The notes: a model not told the origin generated them from the letters alone. Positions 17,448 to 25,938 are shown, numbered from the stretch's first letter. The stretch: DNA of 64,000 bases from Pseudomonas sp. CHM02 (GCF_000612585.1 NZ_JFCA01000027.1:1-64000); one strand, 5' to 3'. A program made the numbers and translations.

Positions 17448-18918
17448 CTACCGAATCCTTTTGCATGATTGCCTGTTTGATGGTCTGTTTGATGTGGGTG
17501 GCTAGTGCTCTGGCCATCAGAGGCGGCACCGCATTACCGATCTGCTTGAAAGCGGGGTTCATTGTGCCGCTGAAACGGAAACCGTCCGGGAAAGACTGTA
17601 GGCGTGCAGCTTCGCGAACTGAAATGGTTCGAGCCTGCTTGCTGTCGTAATGGATGTGGCTATAGCCATCCTTGCCTAGATGGGCCAAGAGCGTGCGTGC
17701 AGGCTGGTCTCGCCACATTTTGCGCCACTTATTTGGGAACTTGCTTACGTCATATGGCGGCACAATCGAGGCCTTCAGTGCCTTGTACTCTACCGAACCG
17801 TCAACGAGCGTTTCTCCGTAGGTACGCGCAATGGCCAAGCGCTCCTGGAACATTTCAGTGGCATGCGCATATGCCTCAGGATACTGATCACCTGGGTTCA
17901 TGCGAGCAAACAGTTCGTAATCCCGTGGTAGGTAGCGGATGACATGATCCGTCAACCCATCTTTGGGAGCCTCATGATCGGACCACGTGCGCATCAGTTC
18001 TGCATAAGCGGAAGGCTTCCTGCGGCTGTAGCTGACTGGGTTGTCGAAGCGGCGGGCGCCACGGCCGATCTTCCCAGCAGCAAGTAGCTCTCGAGCGTTG
18101 ATTGCTGGGAGGTCGTCTAGTGCTTCCTCCGCCGTTACTGCGGGTGGGAGGTCTGGAGTCGCAGCTGGCGGTTCGATGTAGGAGTGAGCCTCATCGGCCA
18201 AATTGCGCAATGACTTGAGAGCGACGGAGCGAGATCCCTCATATCCGGGGGGCAGTATCAGCCAGTGGCTGGGAGAGGGGAATGAAACCTTCGCCCCTAA
18301 CTCACGTCGGTATGCAATCAGGAACATCCTTTCGCGCATCTGAGGGACGCCATAGAATGCTGAGTTGAGTAGGGTGTAGCCGCAGACATAGCCTTTAGCT
18401 TCCAGGACCTCACAGGTTTCTTCGGCAATGTTCTGGCCGCCGTGGTTCAGAATGTCGGGTACATTTTCCATAAGCACGGCTAGTGGCTGGAACGCGTCTA
18501 CATACTCCAGATACTTCTTATAGAGCTGTGCCCGTGGATCATGGATGAACGCTTCGGGATGCTCCTCGATCTCGCGCAGTTTGGATCTACCCACTCGAGC
18601 AAATGCTTGGCAAGGCGGTCCCCCCACTACGATGTCGAAGGCATCTGCAACATTGCCCAGATCAAGCTGGCGGCAAAGATCAGCCGGCGTGGTCTTTGTA
18701 ATGTCAATTGGCTGGCTGTGGGCCTCAGCACCACCATGGAAATTTAGGCCGTGCGATCTGGCCGCATCGGGATCGAACTCAACGGAGCCCCGCATCTCGA
18801 AGCCTGCAGACTCGAAGCCAAGTGAGATACCGCCACAGCCGGAGAACAGATCCAGCACGCGAGGCTTTGCGGAGGTTTGGAGGCGCGCCAGTTTACGAAG
18901 AATGGCATCTTTACTCAT
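17413..18918 (-). CDS. DNA cytosine-C5 methyltransferase
   Basis: A 501-residue 5-methylcytosine methyltransferase. Motif I is VLDLFSGCGG (21-30), motif IV GGPPCQAFARVG (99-110) with catalytic Cys103, motif VI LMENVPDIL (149-157), motif VIII ERMFLIAYRR, and motifs IX-X TISVREAARLQSFPDGF and QIGNAVPPLMA near the C-terminus. The variable target-recognition region lies between motifs VIII and IX. It protects host DNA from the linked McrB-like/DUF2357 nuclease. It could also act as a DrmMII-type enzyme for the neighbouring DISARM-like operon, since class 2 DISARM uses a cytosine methyltransferase. The ATG overlaps the RHH gene stop (ATGA) with an AGGA site upstream. Confidence 0.95.
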   Translation of the reverse strand: MSKDAILRKLARLQTSAKPRVLDLFSGCGGISLGFESAGFEMRGSVEFDPDAARSHGLNFHGGAEAHSQPIDITKTTPADLCRQLDLGNVADAFDIVVGGPPCQAFARVGRSKLREIEEHPEAFIHDPRAQLYKKYLEYVDAFQPLAVLMENVPDILNHGGQNIAEETCEVLEAKGYVCGYTLLNSAFYGVPQMRERMFLIAYRRELGAKVSFPSPSHWLILPPGYEGSRSVALKSLRNLADEAHSYIEPPAATPDLPPAVTAEEALDDLPAINARELLAAGKIGRGARRFDNPVSYSRRKPSAYAELMRTWSDHEAPKDGLTDHVIRYLPRDYELFARMNPGDQYPEAYAHATEMFQERLAIARTYGETLVDGSVEYKALKASIVPPYDVSKFPNKWRKMWRDQPARTLLAHLGKDGYSHIHYDSKQARTISVREAARLQSFPDGFRFSGTMNPAFKQIGNAVPPLMARALATHIKQTIKQAIMQKDSVDEPRRAATTVS

Positions 18919-19172
18919 GAATCAGATCCTTGTCGCGCAGACATGCGAAGGGGCAGTTGGAGCTGCCCCTGGTGCTCGTCCAGAAAGCGCTGCACCGCCA
19001 TGCGTATGACCCAGGCAGACGAAACGTGATTCGCGTCGGCCAGAGCTTGTACCTGGAAGTGGACGTCCTCAGGCAACATGACTGAAGTCCTGACGGTCTT
19101 ACGATCAGGAGCGATAGGGGGGCGGGCCATAAGCTGAAGACCAGTGGTGATAGTGGTGCCATTGTGCACCAC
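18915..19172 (-). CDS. Ribbon-helix-helix regulator upstream of methyltransferase
   Basis: An RHH protein: basic segment DRKTVRTSVMLPEDVHFQVQ followed by a two-helix stretch (ADANHVSSAWVIRMAVQRFL). It is the first gene of the leftward RM operon, and its stop overlaps the methyltransferase ATG (ATGA). The frame opens at GTG 19172 (85 residues); ATG 19130 (71 residues) begins just before the RHH core and is equally likely. No toxin partner is adjacent, so a repressor controlling RM expression is the simplest reading, similar in role to controller proteins but of a different fold. Confidence 0.75.
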   Translation of the reverse strand: MVHNGTTITTGLQLMARPPIAPDRKTVRTSVMLPEDVHFQVQALADANHVSSAWVIRMAVQRFLDEHQGQLQLPLRMSARQGSDS

Positions 19173-19488
19173 AGTGCGTACCCTTGCACCAATTTCCTGC
19201 CCAGCTGTGTTGGGACGGTAAGTATCAAGGCGCGCTATGGGCGAAACAGTCCTGCTCGTCCGTGAGACTGACGGAAAATTTTGCGTTGGATGAGCTGTTG
19301 GCTTGGCTCGATGATTTCATCTCAAAGTATGAAAGTCATTCCATCACTAAGTGACAATACGATGCTTGATCGTGTCGATCCGTCTGAGTCAAGCCGATGA
19401 TCAAAAAAATAAAAGTTGAAGTGAAGCCAGTAGGGGGCGTATGACCCCCTATTTGCAGGATTAGCAAGGCGAGTATTGCTCAGGATTG
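19173..19488. other. Intergenic, probable promoter of RM operon
   Basis: A 316-base stretch separating two leftward genes. The right part is AT-rich. A plus-strand frame of 31 codons from GTG 19262 to 19357 looks protein-like in composition but has no clear ribosome-binding site, and I do not call it. The leftward promoter for the RHH-methyltransferase operon must lie here or just downstream; I see no clean consensus. Confidence 0.4.
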
Positions 19489-20280
19489 CTATTGCAACAG
19501 ATAGCCCATCGGTTGGTCATCTTTGTCGAAGCAGAGGATGGTTTCACAGTGACCTCCTAGCTGGTCGGCATTTGATTCGCTGATGTCCGGCAACCACTTG
19601 CCCAGTTCGGCAATAGGGACTTTCTTGCTGTTGATGTAGCAATCATCATCCATGCGTGGGTTGCACCAAGCGGTTTTGACTTCTGGCCACTCGGTTTGGG
19701 TCGAAGGGGCAGGTGACTGCTGAGTCGCTGGTTTCGCCCCTCCTTTCTGTGCTTGCCAAGCTGCATGGCCGCCCTCATAGCGCCCGTTAAATGTAGGGAC
19801 GAGTTGGTCGTCAGGTACCCCAATGTCCAGGTAGAACTGGTACAGGAGAGATCCCGCCTCGGCATACGACACTTGACGGGAGGTATCGATGCGGTAGGCC
19901 ACTGGCTTGCCGTCGGTGCTGGTGCCGATGCGATACCAGATCGATAGTGTGAACAAAACGTCCTGGTTCCACTCACCCACCATGGCATTGCTTATCCGGC
20001 ACTTGCCGTGCAGGCACTGACCACTTACCTGGTTGACATAGCGCACGTCCAGTTGACGCTGGGCATCCCAGATGAGTACATCGCGGGCGGTCTCCAGCCA
20101 CGTGCATTTCAGCATGGGCTGACCATTGAAGGCTTTCTTGGCAATACACGGGATAGCTTCGGGGAGGCCATTGGTTGAAGTCTCGTCTGGGAAGGCGATA
20201 GCGCCCCATGCGTAATGGTCCACGACGGCGTTGGCGTTGGCGCAAAAAATGAGCAGCACGATGCTGAGTATCCGTTTCAT
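19489..20280 (-). CDS. Secreted protein of unknown function
   Basis: A 263-residue protein with a clear signal peptide (MKRILSIVLLIFCANANAVV, cleavage after ANA near residue 18). The mature part has several Cys pairs (CIAKKA, KCTW, CLHGKC, CETILCF) that probably form disulphides, and a Gln/Ser/Pro linker around residue 190. I do not recognise the family. A GGAG site eight bases upstream supports the start. It is a singleton among island genes on the same strand; nothing nearby indicates its job. It may be periplasmic. Confidence 0.65.
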   Translation of the reverse strand: MKRILSIVLLIFCANANAVVDHYAWGAIAFPDETSTNGLPEAIPCIAKKAFNGQPMLKCTWLETARDVLIWDAQRQLDVRYVNQVSGQCLHGKCRISNAMVGEWNQDVLFTLSIWYRIGTSTDGKPVAYRIDTSRQVSYAEAGSLLYQFYLDIGVPDDQLVPTFNGRYEGGHAAWQAQKGGAKPATQQSPAPSTQTEWPEVKTAWCNPRMDDDCYINSKKVPIAELGKWLPDISESNADQLGGHCETILCFDKDDQPMGYLLQ

Positions 20281-20393
20281 GGGTTCACTCCAGTTTGTTG
20301 CTTCTGTGCAAAATTAACGACTGATGACGGGGCAAACGAGCTCAGCAGAACAACAGGGTTCTTCGCTGTTGGTAGTTGTGGGAATGAATGAGG

Positions 20394-20747
20394 TTATTTC
20401 TTGTAGATGACCTTGAGCCGCTGATTCACGTAGTCCTTGAGGATTTCGTAATCAGGGTTGTAGGTAACTAGACCGTGCCCCACGCTTGCGACGGCCCCGA
20501 GCGTTACCACGGTCAGTGTTGCAGGTGTGGACAGGACGCTGAATACAGCACCGAGTGCGCCGCCCTGTACCACAGCACTTTTCACGTCACTTCTGACTCG
20601 ACACTTCAGTCCCTGGCTTTCAATCTTGGTTTCGACAAGTTTGATACCTGCCATGAAATTGCCCCTGAGGCCATTGATCTCGAAGGATGTTTTGCTTCTC
20701 AGGAGACCTTCAATCTGCGCTTCATTCAGGCCCGTTACGACGATCAT
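20394..20747 (-). CDS. Small protein with hydrophobic segments, unknown
   Basis: A 117-residue protein when started at ATG 20747, preceded by GGGAG; the frame also extends to a Met at 20801. Residues about 55-95 are glycine- and alanine-rich and hydrophobic (GGALGAVFSVLSTPATLTVV, then TLGAVASVGHGLV), resembling one or two membrane segments or a glycine-zipper. The C-terminus is basic. I do not recognise the family; a small inner-membrane protein is the best description. Confidence 0.5.
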   Translation of the reverse strand: MIVVTGLNEAQIEGLLRSKTSFEINGLRGNFMAGIKLVETKIESQGLKCRVRSDVKSAVVQGGALGAVFSVLSTPATLTVVTLGAVASVGHGLVTYNPDYEILKDYVNQRLKVIYKK

Positions 20748-20947
20748 GGTTTTTCTGAGCTCCCTGCATGAGGTGTGGATGGAGAAGAAGTCGAATATCA
20801 ATCTTTTGGGGGTGAATGTCGGTTTGAGATAGGTCCTTCATGTCAGGGGGGAGGCCTTCTGTTAGGTCTGCTCAATGTCACAGAAATACAAAAAATGGGT
20901 CGTAAATACCGTGGTCGTCGAAGCATCATAACGCGACGATTTTCGCC

Positions 20948-21193
20948 ATGGCAAGAATCTCTGCAAACCACGATAAAGACGGTGACCTGGTAGCGCTTGG
21001 TGCGGTAGTGCGTGTGCGGCGACTACGGCATACGCTGTCGCAAGAAGCCTTGGCAGATGCTGCTGGGATTGATCGTTCCCACATGGGGAAAATTGAGCGA
21101 GGGGAGAGAAATGTTACTTTTTTGAACATTCTCCGAATTGCTACTGCGTTGAAATGTAAGCCGTCAGATTTGCTTTTGGAGGCAGGCTTATGA
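20948..21193 (+). CDS. XRE-family transcriptional regulator
   Basis: An 81-residue Cro/CI-type helix-turn-helix protein: VRVRRLRHTLSQEALADAAG, then IDRSHMGKIERGERN and LRIATALKCKPSDLL. The whole protein is one HTH domain with no effector domain. It faces away from the leftward gene at 20394 and towards the leftward phage-type module, so it may repress one of these. It resembles controller proteins of RM systems in size, but lies more than 2 kb from the methyltransferase. The ribosome-binding site is weak. Confidence 0.85.
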   Translation: MARISANHDKDGDLVALGAVVRVRRLRHTLSQEALADAAGIDRSHMGKIERGERNVTFLNILRIATALKCKPSDLLLEAGL

Positions 21194-21368
21194 TTTCGTC
21201 AATAGGGTTTAGAACCTCATGAGTGGACACTCTGTTTCATGTTTGTTGGGAGGCGGTTGCTTTGGTCAGGATGGCCTTGGATTCGCAGATTAAGCAGTAT
21301 CGAAGCACGATTCATTCTCCTGGTAGAAGCGGCCGTGTGCATGGCCGCTGACGGTTACTTGGAATATT

Positions 21369-21557
21369 TCAGGTAGGATTTCCCGGACTGGGCGAAACTA
21401 ATCTGAGCAAGCGACTCAGGATCCAGCAGGCCAGCAGCACGGCCAGTAACAGCGGTGGAAAGCGCAGCATGAGCAGAATGCTCAGCACCAGCGCCCCGGC
21501 GGCTGCAAGCGCGCCGACGAATATGAACAAGCAGAGCAAAAATCGCATTAGCGACAT
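21369..21557 (-). CDS. Small two-helix membrane protein
   Basis: A 62-residue, very hydrophobic protein with two membrane helices (residues about 4-28 and 33-52) and a short polar tail. A GGAG site nine bases upstream supports it. It lies directly downstream of the Gp3-like gene on the same strand. I know no family; it could be holin-like or an accessory membrane protein, but nothing proves this. Confidence 0.5.
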   Translation of the reverse strand: MSLMRFLLCLFIFVGALAAAGALVLSILLMLRFPPLLLAVLLACWILSRLLRLVSPSPGNPT

Positions 21558-21613
21558 GGCGGGACTCCAAGATCTTGTATCTGGCCCATGTACTCGGCAC
21601 CGACAGGTTTGAT

Positions 21614-22507
21614 TCAGTGGGCCTGCGACGTGAGGGCTTCTAGTTTTCCCGCGAGGGAGTTGGGAGCTGGCCGCGATTCACCCTGGCTAGAGGTGCTGGC
21701 TGGCTCCGAATTTACGAAAAACTCCTCGATCACGACGTGACTGTCCTCCTCGCTGTCCTCGAAGGCGCCGTTGCCGAAGCCTCGGCGAGCCGCGTCATCT
21801 AGAGCCCTCTGGTCGAAACCTGCTGTTTGCCGCTGTGTGTCCAGCTCGCTCGCCTTCTGCAGTGCTTCGTCCATATCCATGCCAGCGCGTATCGTGATGT
21901 CGACATAGAAGATCGGCGTGCCATGGCTTTGCCGGGTGGATTTACCGCGTAGACGCAGCTCCAACGGCAGGCAAGCCAGTCGATTACCCGAGATGGCCTG
22001 GAAGTAATGCAGTCGAGCGGCCAGGGTGCGGATGCTGTTGAATCCGGTGGTACGGAACACAAAGCTACCCAACCAGTCCTCATCACCGATGATCACATTC
22101 AGTCGTCCGTATGGCTTGCAGGCACCGCCTCTGGCCAGTGGGCATGCATCGGGCGAAGGGCAGTGCAGGGACTGCATTCCGTCCTGGGTAGTGCGCTTGC
22201 AGGTTTCACCATTGCCCACGCACAACGGTCGCCCGGACTGCCGGTCGAACAGGGTGTAGTCGGCCCGGAAATTCAGCTCCGGTTCGTTGAACAATAGGCG
22301 TATAGGAATATTGCGCAGCTTGTCTTCCTTACTCTGGCGCAGTTCGTCGTTGAGTGGATGTAGTAGCCAGCCATCCTTGCTTTGCACCTGGGATGTGATG
22401 GTGAATTGATCATCTTTCTCCGGCAGGCGTTTACCGTTTTTCTCAACGACTTTGCCGATGGAGATGCGTCCGAGCACGGGCGGTGTCAGGGCTAAGCCTT
22501 TCAACAT
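21614..22507 (-). CDS. Gp3-like protein (putative recombination directionality factor)
   Basis: A 297-residue protein of a family often annotated hydrolase or metal-binding protein in Pseudomonas ICEs and related to the Gp3-like family. Visible features are the start MLKGLALTPPVLGRISIG, a Cys cluster (CVGNGETCKR, LHCPSPDACPLA, GACKPYGRLNV) likely to bind metal, and FVFRTTGFNSIRTLAARL. Gp3 of phage phiC31 is the recombination directionality factor of a serine integrase, but the integrase here is a tyrosine enzyme, so a processing role with the adjacent YqaJ exonuclease is also possible. AGGAG supports the start. A terminator lies between it and yqaJ. Confidence 0.55.
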   Translation of the reverse strand: MLKGLALTPPVLGRISIGKVVEKNGKRLPEKDDQFTITSQVQSKDGWLLHPLNDELRQSKEDKLRNIPIRLLFNEPELNFRADYTLFDRQSGRPLCVGNGETCKRTTQDGMQSLHCPSPDACPLARGGACKPYGRLNVIIGDEDWLGSFVFRTTGFNSIRTLAARLHYFQAISGNRLACLPLELRLRGKSTRQSHGTPIFYVDITIRAGMDMDEALQKASELDTQRQTAGFDQRALDDAARRGFGNGAFEDSEEDSHVVIEEFFVNSEPASTSSQGESRPAPNSLAGKLEALTSQAH

Positions 22508-22526
22508 GATGGTTCTCCTGGAGATG

Positions 22527-22567
22527 AAAAAAGGCCAACCACGCAGCGCGAACTGCGTGGACTGGCC
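22527..22567 (-). terminator. Leftward terminator after yqaJ-like gene
   Basis: GGCCA (22533-22537) and CCACGCAG pair with CTGCGTGG and TGGCC (to 22567), with a short loop. On the minus strand the stem is followed by six T residues (22532-22527). It separates the YqaJ gene from the Gp3-like gene. Confidence 0.7.
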
Positions 22568-22597
22568 AAGGGGAGGGAAGGGTGAAAGAGGTGGAAA

Positions 22598-23599
22598 TCA
22601 GCCGACCAGGAAACGCCGTGCACCGGGTTTCAGCAGCGGGTACTTGGCCTGCAGGTAGGGCTTGTCCTGGAGCAGTTGAGCGACATCGAGACCGATGCTG
22701 TCCTTGGCCTTGCGCCAGGAGACGTAGCCGCTGGAGAACACCGCCCGACTGGCATCACCCATGGCCTGCTGCAGAATCTGCTTGATCTCAGCCTCGCGCT
22801 TTTCCTTGTCGGCAATCGACTGGCGCACGGCCTTGAGCTCTAAGTAGGCCGCAGCCCATCCTGCATGGTCGCTGAAGTCGACGGTCTGACCGTTGTCCTC
22901 CGGGTACAAGCAGCGCAAAGACGCCTCGGCCGATGCACTGCCGTCGGCTGGCGGCGGGGTATCGGTTTCCACGTAGTTCCAGAACTTACGCTCCAGTTCG
23001 ATCAGGCGGACGATCATCTGCTCATCTCGCTCGATGCGATGGATCTCCAGGTGCTGACCGCCGAGCAGCACCGCTACATCTGCCGCCTGCTTGCCGGTGA
23101 CTGCGAGTTGGTGCATCACTTGCAGTTCTACATACTCGGGTACACCTTCCTTCCAGAGACGTGCCCCGTTTATGCCGGCGGTCTTACATTCGAGGATCTG
23201 CACGTCGTCCGTGCCGATCACCTCACGGTCGATGTTGGCTAGCATCCAGGACATATCCGGATTCGGATGCTGCAATACGGCGTTGATACGTCGCACCTTA
23301 TTCTTAGTACGCTTGCTGTAGTGCCAGGCCACGATTGGTTCCAGCACGTTGCCCCAGTACATCGGGCTTTCTTCATCATGTGGGTCGGTTTTTGGCAGAG
23401 TGGTGTCTCGACCGGTTTTCTCCAGCCACAGCTCCAACTGCGATTTGTAGGGATTTAGACCCACCGCAGCGCCGGCATCCGAGCTGCCGATGCCTTGCTT
23501 GCGCACCGCCAGCCAATCTTCACGAGGCAGTTCCTTGGTGCTGATCAGGCGCAGCGCTGGACGAGCCTTGCTAGTGCTGCGCAACGGAGTAGCGTTCAT
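22598..23599 (-). CDS. YqaJ-family exonuclease / recombinase
   Basis: A 333-residue protein of the YqaJ viral recombinase family, lambda-exonuclease-like PD-(D/E)XK nucleases that work with a single-strand annealing protein. Diagnostic motifs are REDWLAVRKQGIGSSDAGAA with NPYKSQLELW, then SPMYWGNVLEPIVA, and the catalytic strand MLANIDREVIG ... VQILECKTAG (Asp, Glu-x-Lys). The start at 23599 has an AAGGTG site; the frame continues upstream through a terminator, which is not coding. No annealing protein such as RecT is seen in the window. It sits between Gp3-like and DUF932 genes, a grouping I associate with ICEs and plasmids. Confidence 0.85.
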   Translation of the reverse strand: MNATPLRSTSKARPALRLISTKELPREDWLAVRKQGIGSSDAGAAVGLNPYKSQLELWLEKTGRDTTLPKTDPHDEESPMYWGNVLEPIVAWHYSKRTKNKVRRINAVLQHPNPDMSWMLANIDREVIGTDDVQILECKTAGINGARLWKEGVPEYVELQVMHQLAVTGKQAADVAVLLGGQHLEIHRIERDEQMIVRLIELERKFWNYVETDTPPPADGSASAEASLRCLYPEDNGQTVDFSDHAGWAAAYLELKAVRQSIADKEKREAEIKQILQQAMGDASRAVFSSGYVSWRKAKDSIGLDVAQLLQDKPYLQAKYPLLKPGARRFLVG

Positions 23600-23621
23600 A
23601 GCGTTCACCTTGCAGAAATAG

Positions 23622-23659
23622 AAACGCCCGATCAGCCTCGTTGCTGATCGGGCGTTTTT
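23622..23659 (-). terminator. Terminator between DUF932 and yqaJ-like genes
   Basis: A perfect 15-base-pair inverted repeat (23622-23636 with 23643-23657) with a six-base loop. Leftward it is followed by TTTCTATTTC and rightward by TT. It lies directly downstream of the DUF932 gene. Confidence 0.75.
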
Positions 23660-23678
23660 GGGGGGGGGAAGTAACCGG

Positions 23679-24647
23679 TTAGGCGACAAGCTGCAGGGCG
23701 GTGTCCAGAGCACGTTGCTTGATCTGCGCCCCTTGGCCGAACCAGGCCGAGTCCATGCGGTACTCGTTGCTACGGGCGCGACGTTCATGGTCGACGTACT
23801 CGGTTACAGCGTTGAGCAGGCCCCAGGCGGTACCGCGAGCCGAGTCCAGCTGACTGCCCCGACCACGGCCTTCATACAGCTCTTGCACCTTTCGCAGGGC
23901 GCGTTCGTTGGGCAGTACCTCCGGCAGTGCGCCGGTTGGACTGGTCTCACACAACACTGTCATGAAGAACCCCAGCGCCTCATGCCACTGAACCTTGCGC
24001 TCAGACAAGGTCCGCATGCGGTACATAAACTCATCCCACTGCGAGACGGCGATGCCGAGCTGTTTCTTTACTGCTTTCTGATCGAAGCGGGTGTTGTGCG
24101 GCACCTTGATCGCTCGGCTGGTGCCGTCCAGGGCGATGGTCAGAGTGTTGTTGCACACCACTCGCACGGTGGTAGGTGTTGCTGTGGTGGCCAGGGTGCC
24201 GTCGCAAGATGTGGCCAGCAGCAGGTAGCCGTTTATCTGGTCGTTACCCTTGAGCGTTGCGCCTTGCCCGGTACGCGCCAGCGCCCAGAACTTGCGACCG
24301 CCCTTGAGCACACCGGCCGTTTCCAACTCATAGCCGGAGACCTCGGTGAGATCCCGATAGAACTCCAGCACCTCGCGCGGCTGCACGGTGTGATAGCGTT
24401 GCGAGACTACCGACAGTGGTGCCTTGGTATCTGATCGGTAGAGCACCTTCTGCTCAGGGAAGGAGTGGATGGTGCCCAGGTGGCCGACAGCATCCGATTT
24501 GAAATGCACGGGGCTTTCCTCGATTTTCCAGTTCATGCCGGCTTCGCGTTGCCAAACTTCGATGGGTTGTTTTTGAGTGAGCTGGTTACCCAGGCCATGC
24601 CAGGGAGAAGCGCCAGCGTAGGCCATAGTTTCGACGAGATGAGCCAT
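23679..24647 (-). CDS. DUF932 family protein
   Basis: A 322-residue protein of the DUF932 (phage/plasmid-like TIGR03299) family, found on phages, plasmids and ICEs. The start MAHLVETMAYAGASPWHGLG is typical, as are LSVVSQRYHTVQPREVLEFY and ALARTGQGATL. Function is unknown; the linkage to YqaJ suggests DNA metabolism of the element. The start at 24647 has AAGGAA upstream; the frame extends to 24770 without support. It is followed by a strong terminator. Confidence 0.85.
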   Translation of the reverse strand: MAHLVETMAYAGASPWHGLGNQLTQKQPIEVWQREAGMNWKIEESPVHFKSDAVGHLGTIHSFPEQKVLYRSDTKAPLSVVSQRYHTVQPREVLEFYRDLTEVSGYELETAGVLKGGRKFWALARTGQGATLKGNDQINGYLLLATSCDGTLATTATPTTVRVVCNNTLTIALDGTSRAIKVPHNTRFDQKAVKKQLGIAVSQWDEFMYRMRTLSERKVQWHEALGFFMTVLCETSPTGALPEVLPNERALRKVQELYEGRGRGSQLDSARGTAWGLLNAVTEYVDHERRARSNEYRMDSAWFGQGAQIKQRALDTALQLVA

Positions 24648-24741
24648 GGTTGAGGTTCCTTTGGGTGCAAGTCGGCATAAGCGCCGCGCACTGCGCAGCA
24701 CCGTCCCGACGATATGGATAGAAAGAAATGGTACGGCTAGG

Positions 24742-25071
24742 TCAGGTCGGCAGGTTGAAGCAGTGACCACAGAGCAGGCAGAGGTTGTGGGCCAGGACGT
24801 GGCGGTCGAGCGACTCGCCTAACTGAGCGCCGAGCGCGCAGCCGCCCACGCCACCAGCCAGGCCGCCTAGGATGGCGCCCGACACTGATCCGAGGGTGAC
24901 GCCGACAGGTCCGGCGATAGCGCCGATGAGCGCACCAGCCTGACCACCTGCTAGAGCTGCGCTGACGCCACGGGCTGCACCGCCTACGGTGCCGATAGCG
25001 GCCCCGACTTTCATGGCGTGGTGGAAGGAAGCGACTTTTGGGGAATGACAGCGAGGGCACTGCAATGACAT
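24742..25071 (-). CDS. Zinc-ribbon and glycine-zipper membrane protein
   Basis: A 109-residue protein beginning MSLQCPRCHSPKV. An N-terminal CPRC pair and a C-terminal CLLCGHCF pair would form one zinc ribbon, and between them lies a long Gly/Ala-rich hydrophobic stretch with G-x-x-x-G repeats (residues about 22-80) that would insert as one or two helices. The start at 25071 has a GAGAGG site. Splitting a zinc ribbon across a membrane hairpin puts both ends on the same side. Function is unknown; it lies upstream of DUF932 on the same strand. Confidence 0.6.
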   Translation of the reverse strand: MSLQCPRCHSPKVASFHHAMKVGAAIGTVGGAARGVSAALAGGQAGALIGAIAGPVGVTLGSVSGAILGGLAGGVGGCALGAQLGESLDRHVLAHNLCLLCGHCFNLPT

Positions 25072-25302
25072 GGGGCAAACCTCTCTGGTGGTTATGTCAT
25101 TGCGATTATGTAGGGCTGAGTTTTTTTCGAATTGAATCCAACTCGGCATCTTGATCTGGTTGAAGGAATTTTAGAGGTGATTTTCCGTATGCGAGTTTTT
25201 GGCACCACTCAACGAATCAGGCTGAGCGTCCGGATAGGATTCTGATTGGAGGGTAGTCACCTATCAGCTAAGATCTTGTGTTAAGGCACAAGGAATAGTC
25301 CA

Positions 25303-25938
25303 ATGCAGAGCAGTAGGGACAGAAGGCACGGATTGACGCGGCTGGGAAGGCTTACCCTTTTCCTGGTGTCTTACATTCCGTTGTTTTTGATAATTATTTT
25401 TCAGCAATTCTATAAAAACAGCGACTATATAAGCTTTGGCGGTTTCAACAGCGATGCCTGGATGAATTTCGCAAAGAAGTTCGGTGTGGCTACCACGCTT
25501 ATAATTATCTCGATTCTGGCTGTTGTTTTCTTGATGGTCTTACTCAAAAATCTCGGAGATAGAGCTGAGGAAAGCGGCGAAATTTCCAAGGTGGTTGACG
25601 TAGAAAATAAAAACTCAGAATCAATCGCTTATTTATTTACTTACATTATCCCTTTCGTATTTCAAGATCCCGCTGACCCTGCCCAGCTAATACCAATAGT
25701 CACTTTGATGTGTGTTACGTATACAATTTACGTCAATTCATCAATGATACTTATAAACCCAACTTTGAGTTTTTGGTATTCCCTCTATCACGTAGAGGTC
25801 GAAAGCCTAGCGGGAGTAAAGAGGAAAATAATAATTCTTACCAAAGAAAAGTTTATGGAAGAAGGTGATTTGCTCAAGATGAAGCGAATTGCCCACAGAT
25901 TGTATTTTGGTATAGATTTGGGGAGGAAGGATGAGTAG
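25303..25938 (+). CDS. kwaA: KwaA-like membrane protein of Kiwa defence
   Basis: A 211-residue inner-membrane protein with four hydrophobic segments (about residues 17-36, 62-83, 108-120 and 126-146). It is followed by the KwaB-like gene with an eight-base overlap. Kiwa is a two-gene antiphage system: KwaA, a four-helix membrane protein, and KwaB, a DUF4868 DNA-binding protein. Length, topology and partner all fit KwaA, although I rely mainly on KwaB for the call. The DNA is clearly AT-rich compared with neighbours, a sign of separate acquisition. An AAGGAA site supports the start. Confidence 0.75.
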   Translation: MQSSRDRRHGLTRLGRLTLFLVSYIPLFLIIIFQQFYKNSDYISFGGFNSDAWMNFAKKFGVATTLIIISILAVVFLMVLLKNLGDRAEESGEISKVVDVENKNSESIAYLFTYIIPFVFQDPADPAQLIPIVTLMCVTYTIYVNSSMILINPTLSFWYSLYHVEVESLAGVKRKIIILTKEKFMEEGDLLKMKRIAHRLYFGIDLGRKDE

